From an uncultured Solirubrobacterales bacterium (lineage in GTDB: Bacteria; Actinomycetota; Thermoleophilia; Solirubrobacterales; JACPNS01): 64,000 nt of DNA. The notes beneath the pieces are model-generated. The model did not search any database and was not told the origin of the DNA. It saw nothing but the letters and a program-made list of their open reading frames with translations. The stretch lies in assembly GCA_937128795.1 (NCBI GenBank), contig CAKZMQ010000015.1, forward strand, positions 62,001 through 126,000, given 5' to 3'. The translations under genes and the position numbers were made by a program. The first letter of the stretch is position 1, and every line of letters starts with the position of its first letter. Positions 24,468-33,554 of the stretch are shown piece after piece.

Positions 24468-24830
24468 ATGGCTCTCGCGTCCGAATTCAACGAAGTGGTC
24501 GATGCTCTGCCCGACGATTGGACGGATCTCGAATTCGACCTACGCATCAGCGACGAGGACGACTACGTCGAAGCCGCAACGTTGTTGACCCAGTGCAACG
24601 CACAGCCCTACTCGCGCGCCGAATGGCACTGGCGCGTGCTGGTGGCTCATCGCTTTGGTCACGGCGCGGCTCCGGAGGCTGTGCACGCCACGCTTGGACT
24701 TCTCGACCAGAACGGCATCGAGGGCGAATTCGAAGTTCGCGAGATCCGCTCCGGAAGGGCCGAAACCGTGCAGATGTGGGGACAGCCCGAGGCCGTGCGT
24801 CGCGAATTCCGCGCGCGACGCGGCCTGTAG
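24468..24830 (+). CDS. Hypothetical 120-residue protein
   Basis: It begins 12 nt after the CDF exporter, probably in the same operon. Charged alpha/beta protein: DWTDLEFDLRISDEDDYVEAATLLTQCNAQPY, a central WHWRVLVAHRFGHGAAPEAVHATLGLLD and a C-terminal arginine-rich tail. I do not recognise the family; no motifs or membrane segments. Confidence 0.75.
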   Translation: MALASEFNEVVDALPDDWTDLEFDLRISDEDDYVEAATLLTQCNAQPYSRAEWHWRVLVAHRFGHGAAPEAVHATLGLLDQNGIEGEFEVREIRSGRAETVQMWGQPEAVRREFRARRGL

Positions 24831-24853
24831 CTGCGTCTGATGGGCACCGCCTG

Positions 24854-25195
24854 ATGGGTAGCGGCGAAATCGTCCTGCTCGGCAATGATCTGATGTTCGG
24901 GTCGAAGGTGGAGGCGATGATTCGCGAGGCGGGGTTTCAGCCGGTGCTCGCCGGCGACGCGGACGAGGCGTTGGATCGCGCGGCCACTGCGAAACTGCTG
25001 ATCGTCGACCTGACGGACGGCTCCTTCGACGGAGCATCGATCGTGGCGAACGGAACGCCGACCTTCGGCTTCTACGCCCACACAGACGACGAGACCCGGC
25101 GCCGGGCGCTTGCAGCCGGATTCGCAATAGTCGTGCCTCGCTCGCGCATGATGCGCGAGGGTGCTGAATTGATCGCGACCACGGCCGCCAACTAG
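24854..25195 (+). CDS. Receiver-like (CheY-fold) protein lacking the usual acidic pocket
   Basis: About 113 residues from the ATG at 24854. The order of strands and helices (IVLLGNDLMFGSKVEAMIREAGFQPVLAGDADEALDRA ... LLIVDLTD ... GFYAHTDDETRRRALAAGFAIVVPRS) mimics a response-regulator receiver: the phosphoacceptor position keeps an Asp (VDLTD), but the double-acidic pocket after strand 1 is GN and the Lys is replaced by RS. It may be a phosphorylation-independent receiver. No kinase is adjacent. Confidence 0.7.
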   Translation: MGSGEIVLLGNDLMFGSKVEAMIREAGFQPVLAGDADEALDRAATAKLLIVDLTDGSFDGASIVANGTPTFGFYAHTDDETRRRALAAGFAIVVPRSRMMREGAELIATTAAN

Positions 25196-25331
25196 CTACC
25201 GCCGCGTCGCGACGCAGTCTGCAAGAACCAGTCCGCTTTGCAGGATGGAAAACGCTGTGCGCGAACGAAACCACGTCGAAGCACTTCCGTGTCCGCGCTC
25301 AGCGCAATTCACTTCACTAGGAGCTTTAGTC

Positions 25332-26102
25332 GTGGAAAACTCATCAAAATCGAAGGCTCTGATCGCCGAACTGATCGGTACCTACGCCCTCGTCCTGTCG
25401 ATCATCATGGCCGTCTCGATCTATGTCGGCGTAGCCACTGAGGCGGGCGGCCAGCTGCTGCCGAACGTGGTTGTGCCGTTCATCGCGTTCGTCCACGGTT
25501 TCGTGCTGTTCGTGATGATCCAGACGCTGGGCGCAGTCTCAGGCGGTCACTTCAATCCGGCCGTGACGCTCGGGTTGCTCTCGATCGGCAAGATCAAAGG
25601 TGCCGATGCTGCCAAATACGTAACCGTCCAAGTGATCGGCGGAACGCTCGCCGGTGTGACGTTGGCGTTGGTGCTCAACGATCTCGGAACGTCGGTCAAG
25701 TTTGGTTCGCCGTCGATCGATCCTTCGATCTCGCTCGCGAGCGGGATCGTGCTTGAGGCGATCTTCACGTTCCTCCTGGTCTGGACGGTCGTCGCGACCG
25801 CCGTCAATCCGAACGGCCCGAAAGAGTGGGCGCCGGTCGCGATCGCCACATCGCTTGCGCTCGGAGTCTTTCTGATCGGATCGCTCACCGGTGCAAGTCT
25901 CAACCCGGCGCGCGCGTTCGGTCCGGACTTCACGAACATGCTTTTCGGTGACGGTGGATTTGGCTCGGTCCGCGACTTCGTACTTGCCTACGTCGTCGGC
26001 CCGATCGCGGGTGGCGTGCTCGCGGCGACGCTCTACAACGCGCTCTACATCGAGAAGCCTGCGCCGACCGCCCCCGCACCGTCGGAAGCTTCGCCGCTCT
26101 AG
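25332..26102 (+). CDS. Aquaporin / MIP-family channel
   Basis: 256 residues from a GTG at 25332, chosen because AGGAG lies 8 nt upstream. Six membrane helices and both half-helix NPA boxes: GGHFNPAVTLG and SLNPARAFGP. It may be a water or glycerol channel; the residue after the second NPA box is Arg as usual for the selectivity filter. Proline/alanine-rich C-terminal tail. Confidence 0.92.
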   Translation: MENSSKSKALIAELIGTYALVLSIIMAVSIYVGVATEAGGQLLPNVVVPFIAFVHGFVLFVMIQTLGAVSGGHFNPAVTLGLLSIGKIKGADAAKYVTVQVIGGTLAGVTLALVLNDLGTSVKFGSPSIDPSISLASGIVLEAIFTFLLVWTVVATAVNPNGPKEWAPVAIATSLALGVFLIGSLTGASLNPARAFGPDFTNMLFGDGGFGSVRDFVLAYVVGPIAGGVLAATLYNALYIEKPAPTAPAPSEASPL

Positions 26103-26210
26103 ACATCGCCATTCCTGGTTGACGGTTTCCGGGCGCCGCGACATCGCGGCGCCCGAACCGGCAAAATGGAGATCGAATCGCAATCGCATCCACCCGAATG
26201 AGGAGGAAGC

Positions 26211-26660
26211 ATGAAATTCGATCGAATCCTCGTAATCGCAAACGAAACGATCGCCGGAAAACCACTGCACAGGCAGATCGCCGAGATGGCGTCGGATCGG
26301 GCCGAGGTGATGGTCGTCGCACCGGCGCTCAGTTCGCGACTGAAGTATGCGTTCTCCGATGTCGATGGCCCGCGCGAGGAGGCGCGTGGTCGGCTCGATG
26401 AGTCGCTCGCGTTGATGGCAGAGAGCGGCATCCGCGCGACCGGCGAAGTGGGCGACGCGAACCCGACACTCGCATTCGAAGACGCATCGGCGGTTTTCAA
26501 CCCCGACACAGTGATCGTCTCGACGCACCCCGAGGGTCGCTCGAATTGGCTCGAGAACGGCGTGGTCGAGGAGATTCGCGAGCGCACGCAGATCCCCGTC
26601 ACGCACGTCGTCGTCGATCTCGACGCCGTCGAGCACACACCGCGAACGGCGACCGCCTGA
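26211..26660 (+). CDS. UspA-like small protein
   Basis: 149 residues; AGGAGG four bases upstream of the ATG. Rossmann-like alpha/beta fold: FDRILVIANETIAGKPLHRQIAEMA, then VMVVAPAL, and a C-terminal half with DTVIVSTHPEGRSNWLENGVVEEIRERTQIPVTHVVVDL. Similar to universal-stress-type domains, but the ATP-binding GxxGxxxxG(S) motif is not evident. Role unknown; it lies between the aquaporin and fbiC. Confidence 0.75.
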   Translation: MKFDRILVIANETIAGKPLHRQIAEMASDRAEVMVVAPALSSRLKYAFSDVDGPREEARGRLDESLALMAESGIRATGEVGDANPTLAFEDASAVFNPDTVIVSTHPEGRSNWLENGVVEEIRERTQIPVTHVVVDLDAVEHTPRTATA

Positions 26661-26718
26661 CGGCGACACCTGCACGTAGAACACGAGGGCGCGCTGCACC
26701 GGGAGATAAAGTGGCCCG

Positions 26719-28968
26719 ATGCAACGCGTCACCTATTCGCGCAACTACACGATTTCGTTGTCGCGCACCTGCCGTTGCTATTGCAAGTACTGCGCCTTCG
26801 CCACTCACCAGGCGCATCTTCGGGGACCGAAGGAGGTCGAGAACCTGCTCGGGCTGGCCGAGCGCAAGCGCGCCAAGGAGCTGCTGATCCTGACGGGCGA
26901 GGCTCCCGACGAACATCCCGAGGTCAAGCAAAAACTCGCCGCGATCGGCCACGACAGTTTCATCGATTACGTCGTCTGGGTCTGCGAACGCGCGTTGGAG
27001 CGCGGGATCCTGCCGCACACCAATCTGGGTGTGATGACGCGCGCCGAGATGGCGAAGCTTCGTGAGGTCACTGCCTCGCAGGGGTTGATGCTCGAATCCA
27101 CGTCGGAGCAGTTGATGGAAACCGTGCACGCGGGCTCGCCCACCAAGCATCCAGAAGAGCGCCTACGAACGATCGAACTCGCCGGCGAGCTTCGCGTTCC
27201 ATATACGACCGGCATCCTCGTCGGTATCGGCGAGACCGCGGCCGATCGAATCGACAGTCTGCAGGCGATTGCCGATTTGCACGAGCAGTACGGCCACATC
27301 CAGGAAGTAATTCTGCAGAATTTTGTGCCGCATCCGCGCTACCACGGCCAGGACGTAGGGGCAATCGCCGAGGAGGCCGCCGACGACCTCTGGCGCACCG
27401 GTATGGCGGCGGATGGCGACCATGTCGACGCGACGCGCTTGCCCGAGTGGGCCAATCCCGTGTCGATCGACGAGATGCGTGAGCTGGTGCGTGCGACGCG
27501 GCAGCTGATGCCCGACGTCGGTATCCAGATTCCGCCGAACCTCGCCGACTGGTGGCCCGATCTGGTTGAGGCCGGAGCGACAGATCTCGGCGGGCTGTCA
27601 GCGAACGGCGACCACATATCGCCCGAGTTGCCGTTTCCGTCGCCGAAGCAGGTTCGCGAGCGATTGGCGGACGACGGCTACGCGCTCGGCGAACGGCTCT
27701 GCGTCTACCCGCAATACATCAGCGACGACTGGGTCGCTCCGGCGGTGCTCGACACCATCAAGCTGAACTACTGGACGTTCATCCCGCGTGGCGAACGCAG
27801 CCGGTCGGTCAGTCGTGAGGTTGCTGACGAGGGCTACGTGCTCGACGCAATCGCCAAAGGCCGCGAGGGCCTTCGGCTCGATCCACCTGAATTGACAGCG
27901 CTGTTCAGCGAACGGCGTCCCGAGCTGATTGAGAATCTGCGCGCCGCCGCTGACGATCTGCGGCACGAACTCGTCGGCGACGACGTCAGTTTCATCGTCA
28001 ATCGCAACGTCAACTTCACGAACATCTGCACCGTCGGCTGCGCCTTCTGCGGGTTCGGTCAGAGTCGCCGCTCGCCCGATGCCTACCTCGCCGACGAAGG
28101 CGAATTTCGCGAAAAGGTCGCCGAAGCGATCGAGTTCGGCGCGACCGAGCTGTGCATGCAGGGCGGGATCCATCCGGACTACGAACTTGAGGACTACGGC
28201 CGATGGCTTGAGATCGCCCGCGACGAAGCTCCCGAGATCCACTTGCACGCCTACTCGCCGATGGAAATCGCAAACATGATCGATCGGTCCGGGCTCACGG
28301 CGATGGAGGTTTTCACGTACTTGAAGGAGCGCGGTCTCGGGTCAACACCCGGTACCGCCGCCGAGGTGCTCGACGATGCCGTCCGCGAGCGAATCTCTCC
28401 GAACAAACTGCCCGCTGCGCGCTGGGTGGAAATCATCGAGGCGGCGCATGCGGCAGGGGTTTCGACGACCTCAACGGTGATGTTCGGCCATATCGAAGAG
28501 GCGTGGGAGCTGGCGCGTCACATGATCGTCATTCGCGACCTCCAGGAGCGTTCGCTCGCTGGGGGAGGCGCAGCGATCACGGAGTTTGTGCCGCTGTCCT
28601 TCATCCCGTACCAGACGATGCTTGGTCGCACGCATGGCATCAGTGAGCTGAGCCGCGAAGAAAACCTCAAGCACACCGCGGTCTTTCGCCTCGCGCTGGG
28701 GCACACGATCAAGAACGTCCAAGCCAGCTGGGTGAAGATGGGCCTCGATGCAGCCACGGAGGCACTGCGTTGGGGCGTCAACGACCTCGGTGGAACTCTG
28801 ATGGAGGAATCGATTTCGCGTGCCGCCGGATCGCTCCATGGCTCGCGGCTGGATCCGATCGACTTGGTCGGCGCTGCGCATGCTGCGAATCGCGCGGCCT
28901 ACCAGCGCGACACGCTCTACACCGGACGCCTGGCCGAGTACCCGTTGCCGGTGGCGACGGCGGCCTGA
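26719..28968 (+). CDS. fbiC: Bifunctional FO synthase (CofG-CofH fusion)
   Basis: 749 residues containing two radical-SAM domains: the first with CRCYCKYCAF near residue 18 (CX3CX2C), the second with CTVGCAFCGF near residue 435. The fused CofG/CofH enzyme builds the deazaflavin FO from tyrosine and a ribityl-diaminouracil. The fusion is typical of Actinomycetota. Motif LHAYSPMEI and the C-terminal GGTLMEESISRAAGS agree with the CofH half. The rest of the F420 pathway lies 1.4 kb away on the other strand. Confidence 0.96.
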   Translation: MQRVTYSRNYTISLSRTCRCYCKYCAFATHQAHLRGPKEVENLLGLAERKRAKELLILTGEAPDEHPEVKQKLAAIGHDSFIDYVVWVCERALERGILPHTNLGVMTRAEMAKLREVTASQGLMLESTSEQLMETVHAGSPTKHPEERLRTIELAGELRVPYTTGILVGIGETAADRIDSLQAIADLHEQYGHIQEVILQNFVPHPRYHGQDVGAIAEEAADDLWRTGMAADGDHVDATRLPEWANPVSIDEMRELVRATRQLMPDVGIQIPPNLADWWPDLVEAGATDLGGLSANGDHISPELPFPSPKQVRERLADDGYALGERLCVYPQYISDDWVAPAVLDTIKLNYWTFIPRGERSRSVSREVADEGYVLDAIAKGREGLRLDPPELTALFSERRPELIENLRAAADDLRHELVGDDVSFIVNRNVNFTNICTVGCAFCGFGQSRRSPDAYLADEGEFREKVAEAIEFGATELCMQGGIHPDYELEDYGRWLEIARDEAPEIHLHAYSPMEIANMIDRSGLTAMEVFTYLKERGLGSTPGTAAEVLDDAVRERISPNKLPAARWVEIIEAAHAAGVSTTSTVMFGHIEEAWELARHMIVIRDLQERSLAGGGAAITEFVPLSFIPYQTMLGRTHGISELSREENLKHTAVFRLALGHTIKNVQASWVKMGLDAATEALRWGVNDLGGTLMEESISRAAGSLHGSRLDPIDLVGAAHAANRAAYQRDTLYTGRLAEYPLPVATAA

Positions 28969-28992
28969 CCGCCTTTTCCGAACCGGCCGGGA

Positions 28993-30087
28993 CTATTCCT
29001 CTTCCGAGCGCAGCGCGCGCGACTGTTTCGGGTCACCGGTCGTTGGCGCAATCACGTTGCGCAGTGATGCGCCGCCGATCTTGCTCGCGAGATCTGTGCC
29101 TCGCGGGAGCCGTCCACCGCGCTGACGCTTTTGCCAGTACATCGCCTGGTCCGCCAGCTCCATGGCGCGAACCGGCGAGGGAGCTTCTGCCAGCGACTGG
29201 TGTCCTGCCGAGAAGCTCACGCGGGCGTCTTCACCCTTGAGGTAGCGCTCGAGCGTTTCCCGCGCTCGCTCGCGGAACAAAGTTGCCTCTTCACTGTTGG
29301 CGCAGCCGACGAGGATCGCGGCGAATTCGTCGCCACCGATGCGGCCGACCACGTCGGTTTCGCGCGCGGCCTCCTGCAGCGCCTGGGCGCAGAGCTGGAG
29401 TACGCGGTCTCCCGATGCGTGACCAAAGCGGTCGTTCACGGATTTGAAGCCGTCGAGGTCGACGAGCACCAGATAGGACTCGACCGTCCCGCGGCGGCTC
29501 AGCTTCCATTCGCGAGCCAGCGCGCGCTCGAAGCCACGGCGGTTGGCAACGGCGGTCAAAGCATCGGTGAAGGCATCGCTGCGCAGCTTCTGGTTGTGCT
29601 CCACGAGATCGTCGTGCTTCTGGCGCAGTTCCTGTTCCTTCATCTCACGATCGAGTTCGTTGACGATCACACGTCCGAGCACCGTCATCAGTTCGGTCTC
29701 GTTGCGCGTGAAGCGTTTGACCGTGTCGGAGATCGCACAAAGCGTGCCGAAGTGGCTGCCGTCATGGAGTTCGAGTGGGATTCCGACGAAACTGTTCGAA
29801 TTCTTCACTTCTGGATTCGCCAGGATCGCCGGCGCGGGATCGACTATGCCCGAGGCAACCGAGTTGGGCATCAGTGCCATCGTCTGGCCGTTGCTGATCC
29901 CAAACGTGTCGGAGCCGCGAAAGTCCACGATCCGCAGCAGCTGGGATTCCTCGTCGTGGTAGGCGACGAAAACGGCGCAGTCGGGCAGTTGGCGCTCGAG
30001 CAGATCGAGCACCGTCGCCGTCGCTTCCGTGAAGTCATAGAAACTGCGCGCAGTTTCGTGGTTCGTACCGTTCACTGTCCTGCTCAA
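28993..30087 (-). CDS. GAF-GGDEF diguanylate cyclase
   Basis: 364 residues: an N-terminal GAF-like domain (about 15-160; IPLELHDGSHFGTLCAISD), a short coiled coil (DREMKEQELRQKHDDLVEHNQKLRS) and a GGDEF domain with an intact active site RIGGDEF. An RETD allosteric I-site is five residues before it, so product inhibition is likely. It makes c-di-GMP. TTG at 30087 is the longest start; GTG at 30075 is an alternative. It splits the F420 genes, apparently by chance. Confidence 0.9.
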   Translation of the reverse strand: MSRTVNGTNHETARSFYDFTEATATVLDLLERQLPDCAVFVAYHDEESQLLRIVDFRGSDTFGISNGQTMALMPNSVASGIVDPAPAILANPEVKNSNSFVGIPLELHDGSHFGTLCAISDTVKRFTRNETELMTVLGRVIVNELDREMKEQELRQKHDDLVEHNQKLRSDAFTDALTAVANRRGFERALAREWKLSRRGTVESYLVLVDLDGFKSVNDRFGHASGDRVLQLCAQALQEAARETDVVGRIGGDEFAAILVGCANSEEATLFRERARETLERYLKGEDARVSFSAGHQSLAEAPSPVRAMELADQAMYWQKRQRGGRLPRGTDLASKIGGASLRNVIAPTTGDPKQSRALRSEEE

Positions 30088-30382
30088 TTGCTCATGAGAC
30101 TGGATCGGCGATGGGGTCGCCGATCAGGTCATCTGGGGATCGCCGAGTTTTTGCGCTCGCGGCCGACTCAAGACCTGCCGTCGCGCGCATCTTCACAAGG
30201 CCACGCACGATCAATATGCCAGAAAATCCTCGAAGTTCATTCTCATCCATGAAATATCCATAATATCGAGTAGCTCGTTTCCATGCTACTAGCTATTTTT
30301 GGTGTAGTCAAGGGGTATTCCTGCATGTTGAGCTACCTCAAACTCACAAAACTCGTGGGTAAGTCAGCTTTTTATTGACGCC
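30088..30382. other. AT-richer intergenic region, probable promoter of GGDEF gene
   Basis: About 300 bp without a gene between the GGDEF start and the cofE end. Its middle (30225-30370) is clearly AT-rich for this genome; on the minus strand GATATTATGG could serve as a -10 region. An AGTAGC/GCTACT inverted repeat lies at about 30270-30291. No other element recognised. Confidence 0.45.
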
Positions 30383-30424
30383 GTGTCGATTAGCGGAAGA
30401 GGCGTGTCGACTAACGGAAGAGGT
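30383..30424. repeat. 21-bp tandem duplication spanning the cofE stop codon
   Basis: Two adjacent copies of GTGTCGAYTARCGGAAGAGG(N) differ at two positions. On the minus strand each copy encodes Leu-Phe-Arg followed by a stop (TAG in the gene, TAA in the extra copy), so the gene's last codons and stop are repeated just downstream. Confidence 0.9.
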
Positions 30425-31154
30425 CTTGCGAACGCTCGCGCAGGCCCGCCACCGCACCGCTGCCGTCGATGTCGCGCACGAGGTCGCCGCGTCCGCGCAC
30501 GATCACGACTGGATGGCCGCTCGCCTTGGCACGCGCGAGGTCTGCTGCCGCGGCGATCTCATCGGCCACGGCAGTGACTGTTGCCGCGAGGTCGCGGCCG
30601 TTGGAATCGGCGCTACCGCGCAGATCCAGCAGCGGTTCGATACCTGCGCAGCCGATCGCCACATCGGCCTGGCCAGAGCGCCATGCTCGTCCGAAGCTGT
30701 CGGTGATGATCACGGCCGGTGCGACCCCGAGTCGCTCTCTGAATCCGTCGCGGATTCGCCTCGCAGACGAGTCTGGGTCGATCGGCAGCAAAAGCACGCG
30801 GTCGCCGGACACGTTCGACGAATCGATGCCCGCGTTGGCGCACACAAATCCGTGTTGCGACTCGACGATCAGTACGCCCGGAACCGCACGCAGCACCGCT
30901 CGGCTCTCGTCGAGGATCAGCTGCACGATCGCCGGGTCTTTTTCGGTTTCGGCGGCCAACTCGCGAGCGCGGTCCGTGGGCTCGACCGCCGTGAGATCAC
31001 AGAACCGACCCTCTGACTTGCTGACGATCTTCTGGGCGATCACGACGACGTCGTCGTCACCGATCGGTTCGGCGCTGCCAACGATCAATTCGACGAGATC
31101 GTCACCGGGTGCGACCTCGGGAATGCCCTCCAGCGCGACTGCCTCGACCTTCAC
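30411..31154 (-). CDS. cofE: Coenzyme F420-0:L-glutamate ligase
   Basis: 247 residues from a GTG at 31154 that overlaps the cofC stop (GTGA). CofE hallmarks: GDDLVELI, VIAQKIVSKSEGR near residue 40, GVLIVESQHGFVCANAGIDSSN near 105, ITDSFGRAWRSGQADVAIG near 155. It adds the gamma-linked glutamates to F420-0 with GTP. The enzyme stands alone, without the C-terminal nitroreductase/FMN domain found in mycobacterial FbiB. Confidence 0.95.
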   Translation of the reverse strand: MKVEAVALEGIPEVAPGDDLVELIVGSAEPIGDDDVVVIAQKIVSKSEGRFCDLTAVEPTDRARELAAETEKDPAIVQLILDESRAVLRAVPGVLIVESQHGFVCANAGIDSSNVSGDRVLLLPIDPDSSARRIRDGFRERLGVAPAVIITDSFGRAWRSGQADVAIGCAGIEPLLDLRGSADSNGRDLAATVTAVADEIAAAADLARAKASGHPVVIVRGRGDLVRDIDGSGAVAGLRERSQDLFR

Positions 31155-31879
31155 CTGGCGTAGCCCCCGGGCAACCGTCGACGGTCGGTCATCAGCGTTG
31201 CTACAACCGCTTCCGTGTTGATCGCGTTGTGATCCGACTCGGCGAGTTGCTCGGCGAGTTCGAGCAGATCGTCGGACGTGTCGAGGTCGAGCGCCAACGT
31301 CGGCACTTCCACTGCGATCGTCCTCAGGCTCGCAGCGAGGCCGAGCGCAAGATGACGCTGTCGGCTGTCGGGTCCGAAGGACGGCGCGATCGCGTCCGGT
31401 GGCGAAATCACAAGCGCGTTGGTGCCGGAGCCCATGCGGTCTGGGACAACGGCGAGTTGCATTCGGTCGAGATGAAAACGTTCGAGGGTGGCGTCGAGTT
31501 CGACCGGGTCGAGCAGGGGGCAGTCTCCGGGCAGCATCACGACGGTGTCGAAACCGTGTTCGATCGCCCATGCCGCCCCGAGTTTGGCGGCCTCGCTGTG
31601 ACCGCTCAAGTCGTCTTCCAGGATCGCGTCGGCCACGCCGCCGGCCAGCTCGGCGATTCGTGGCTCGGCGCTGACGACGACCAAGGCGTCGAGCGCTTGC
31701 GAGTTCGCGAGCGCAGCGAGCACGTCGCGCACCATCGCTTCGGCGATCATCCTGCGCTGGTCACTTCCCAGTCCGGTGGCGAGGCGCTCCTTTGCGTCGC
31801 CGAACGGCTTGACCGGCAGCACGGCGCAGGTCGTCTTGCCACGCCGCGATGGGTTGCGAGGTCGGGGGTCGTTGCTCAC
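31151..31879 (-). CDS. cofC: 2-phospho-L-lactate/PEP guanylyltransferase
   Basis: 242 residues, GTG start overlapping the cofD stop (GTGA). Nucleotidyltransferase fold: AVLPVKPFGDAKERLA near residue 18 (substrate-activating loop), LPGDCPLLDP near 115, GTNALVISPP and a terminal LDLDTSDDLLEL. It activates 2-phospholactate or, in actinobacteria, phosphoenolpyruvate (FbiD activity) with GTP for CofD. Middle gene of a tight cofD-cofC-cofE operon. Confidence 0.94.
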   Translation of the reverse strand: MSNDPRPRNPSRRGKTTCAVLPVKPFGDAKERLATGLGSDQRRMIAEAMVRDVLAALANSQALDALVVVSAEPRIAELAGGVADAILEDDLSGHSEAAKLGAAWAIEHGFDTVVMLPGDCPLLDPVELDATLERFHLDRMQLAVVPDRMGSGTNALVISPPDAIAPSFGPDSRQRHLALGLAASLRTIAVEVPTLALDLDTSDDLLELAEQLAESDHNAINTEAVVATLMTDRRRLPGGYAR

Positions 31880-32823
31880 AGTGAAGCTCCGTAGCGGAGT
31901 ATCTCTGCAGCAACGGCGCGTGTGCTCTGACGGTCGGGCATTGAAACGGAAGCGAGGTGGTGTGGTCGTCCGATCACTGGCTCATCCGCGACCCACGCAT
32001 CCACGAGATCGCCGTAATAGGCGGCGACGCCGGCCACCTCCGGCTCGTGACCCGCGGCAACCAAGAACTTCTCAGTCGGGCCCTTCATCACGGCGCCTTC
32101 CACGAATGGGCTCACCGCGAGTACGGGCGCTCGGGAGTCCTCGATCGCTTCGCGAATACCGGGAACCGCGAGGATCGGACCGATGCTGATGATCGGGTTT
32201 GAGGGTCCGACGATGATCAGGTCTGCAGTGTCGACTGCGGCGAGTACCGATGCGGTCGCGCGAGCGTGCTCCGCTCCGCCGAACTCGACCCGAACGATTT
32301 CCGGTTCGCTCTGGTCCTGAATCAAGAACTGTTGAATTCCCCGCGAACCGGACCTCGTTTCGACGACCGTACGGACCGGCTCGTCGCACATCGGCAGCAC
32401 CGTCGCTCCTCCGGTCGGGTAGTCGGCCATCGCCAGTCGGTGAGCCTCGGTCAGCGATTTGCCGTCCGCAAGCGCGGCGCCGCGCCGCGAGCAGACTGCC
32501 AGATCGTCGTCGCCCAGCTCGAACCAGATTTCTTCACCGGCTTTCCGGCGACGGTCCATCGTCTCGTGCGTTTCGCCGCGAACGCCGAACCCGCGCTCAT
32601 CGAGCGCGTCGGCCAGACGAAAGCTGATCAGGTCGGGATCGGGGGATACGTGAACGTCGTAGATCTCGATGTCGTCTCCGGTGTTGGCGATCACGTTCAG
32701 CTGACCGGGTCGTTCGGCCGGTTCGCCATCGAAGCCGTGCAGGATGTCGCGCAGGCCCACTGCCAACTTGGCACCGCCGGTACCGCCGGCGAGCAGGGCG
32801 CAGTTCAGCTCGGCGTTTGCCAT
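31876..32823 (-). CDS. cofD: 2-phospho-L-lactate (or enolpyruvate) transferase CofD/FbiA
   Basis: 315 residues. The N-terminal LLAGGTGGAKLAVGLRDI binds the activated nucleotide, NVIANTGDDIEIYDVHVSPD is the FO-binding motif, and VGPSNPIISIGPILAVPGI is the family signature near residue 205. It transfers the phosphoester moiety to FO. The start overlaps the upstream reductase gene by 19 nt. Confidence 0.95.
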   Translation of the reverse strand: MANAELNCALLAGGTGGAKLAVGLRDILHGFDGEPAERPGQLNVIANTGDDIEIYDVHVSPDPDLISFRLADALDERGFGVRGETHETMDRRRKAGEEIWFELGDDDLAVCSRRGAALADGKSLTEAHRLAMADYPTGGATVLPMCDEPVRTVVETRSGSRGIQQFLIQDQSEPEIVRVEFGGAEHARATASVLAAVDTADLIIVGPSNPIISIGPILAVPGIREAIEDSRAPVLAVSPFVEGAVMKGPTEKFLVAAGHEPEVAGVAAYYGDLVDAWVADEPVIGRPHHLASVSMPDRQSTRAVAAEILRYGASL

Positions 32824-33512
32824 TCACGGTCCGGCAACTGCGTGAACTGAATGCCGGCGTGTGTCTTGTAGCGAATGTTCACACCGATCAGCAGTGCGGT
32901 GATCTGTTCGGCGATTCGCGCTGCCTCGAGCGGACCTCCGTCGACCGCGCGCAACCCGGGGATCAATTCGATCAATCCTGCGACACGGGCCTTGGCGGCC
33001 TTCTTGTTGCCGCAGACCAGGACGTCTTCTTCGTGAACGTTTTCGAGATCTCCGAGTGTGACGGCGCTGACGGTGTGCAGTGCCGAAACCACGGTCACGC
33101 CATCCGCTGCCATCTCCTGTGCCTGTTGCGCCGCGGAACCCTGCCAGACGCCAATCGTGCGCGTCGCCTTTCCGCTTACGGCCGCCGCGAGTGGCACGGT
33201 TGCGTCGACGAGGATCTGCCCCTCGGTCATCGCGTTCTTCAGATTCGTGAGGTTTTCCGATTGCGCCCGGAACGGCACGGTCAGAAAAACCACCTCGCAG
33301 CCGCTTACGGCGTCCTCGTTCACGTGGCCGCTGACCGGCGCATTTGCATCGTCGAGGCGGCTCTGGACCCGGCCTGCTGCCTCCTCTGCCGACTCAAGCT
33401 TGCGCGAGCCGATGCGTACGTTCACGCCGGCCTTGGCCAACTGCAACGCAAGTGCGGACCCCAGGGCTCCGGTGCCACCGACGATCGCGACGGGTGAGGT
33501 CTGGTCGGACAT
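32805..33512 (-). CDS. F420H2:NADP oxidoreductase (NPDR)
   Basis: 235 residues from the ATG at 33512 (MSDQTSPVAIVGGTGALGSA). The N-terminal Rossmann motif GGTGALGSALALQLAKAG and RIGSRKLESA (Arg/Ser for the NADP phosphate) fit the family. FLTVPFRAQSENL and the C-terminal ITALLIGVNIRYKTHAGIQFTQL are typical of F420-dependent NADP reductases. It exchanges hydride between F420 and NADP+. First gene of the operon with cofD, cofC and cofE, so reductant transfer and cofactor supply are co-expressed. Confidence 0.92.
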   Translation of the reverse strand: MSDQTSPVAIVGGTGALGSALALQLAKAGVNVRIGSRKLESAEEAAGRVQSRLDDANAPVSGHVNEDAVSGCEVVFLTVPFRAQSENLTNLKNAMTEGQILVDATVPLAAAVSGKATRTIGVWQGSAAQQAQEMAADGVTVVSALHTVSAVTLGDLENVHEEDVLVCGNKKAAKARVAGLIELIPGLRAVDGGPLEAARIAEQITALLIGVNIRYKTHAGIQFTQLPDREWQTPS

Positions 33513-33554
33513 CGCGGGCGATCCTAGCCGTCGCGCGCGGTTAGGCTTCACGGC

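Noticed and set aside
22499-24547. 682-residue ORF joining ygfZ with a long N-terminal extension
   Set aside because: The extension is antisense to the CDF exporter and has Ser/Arg-rich shadow composition; the ATG at 23470 starts the real protein.
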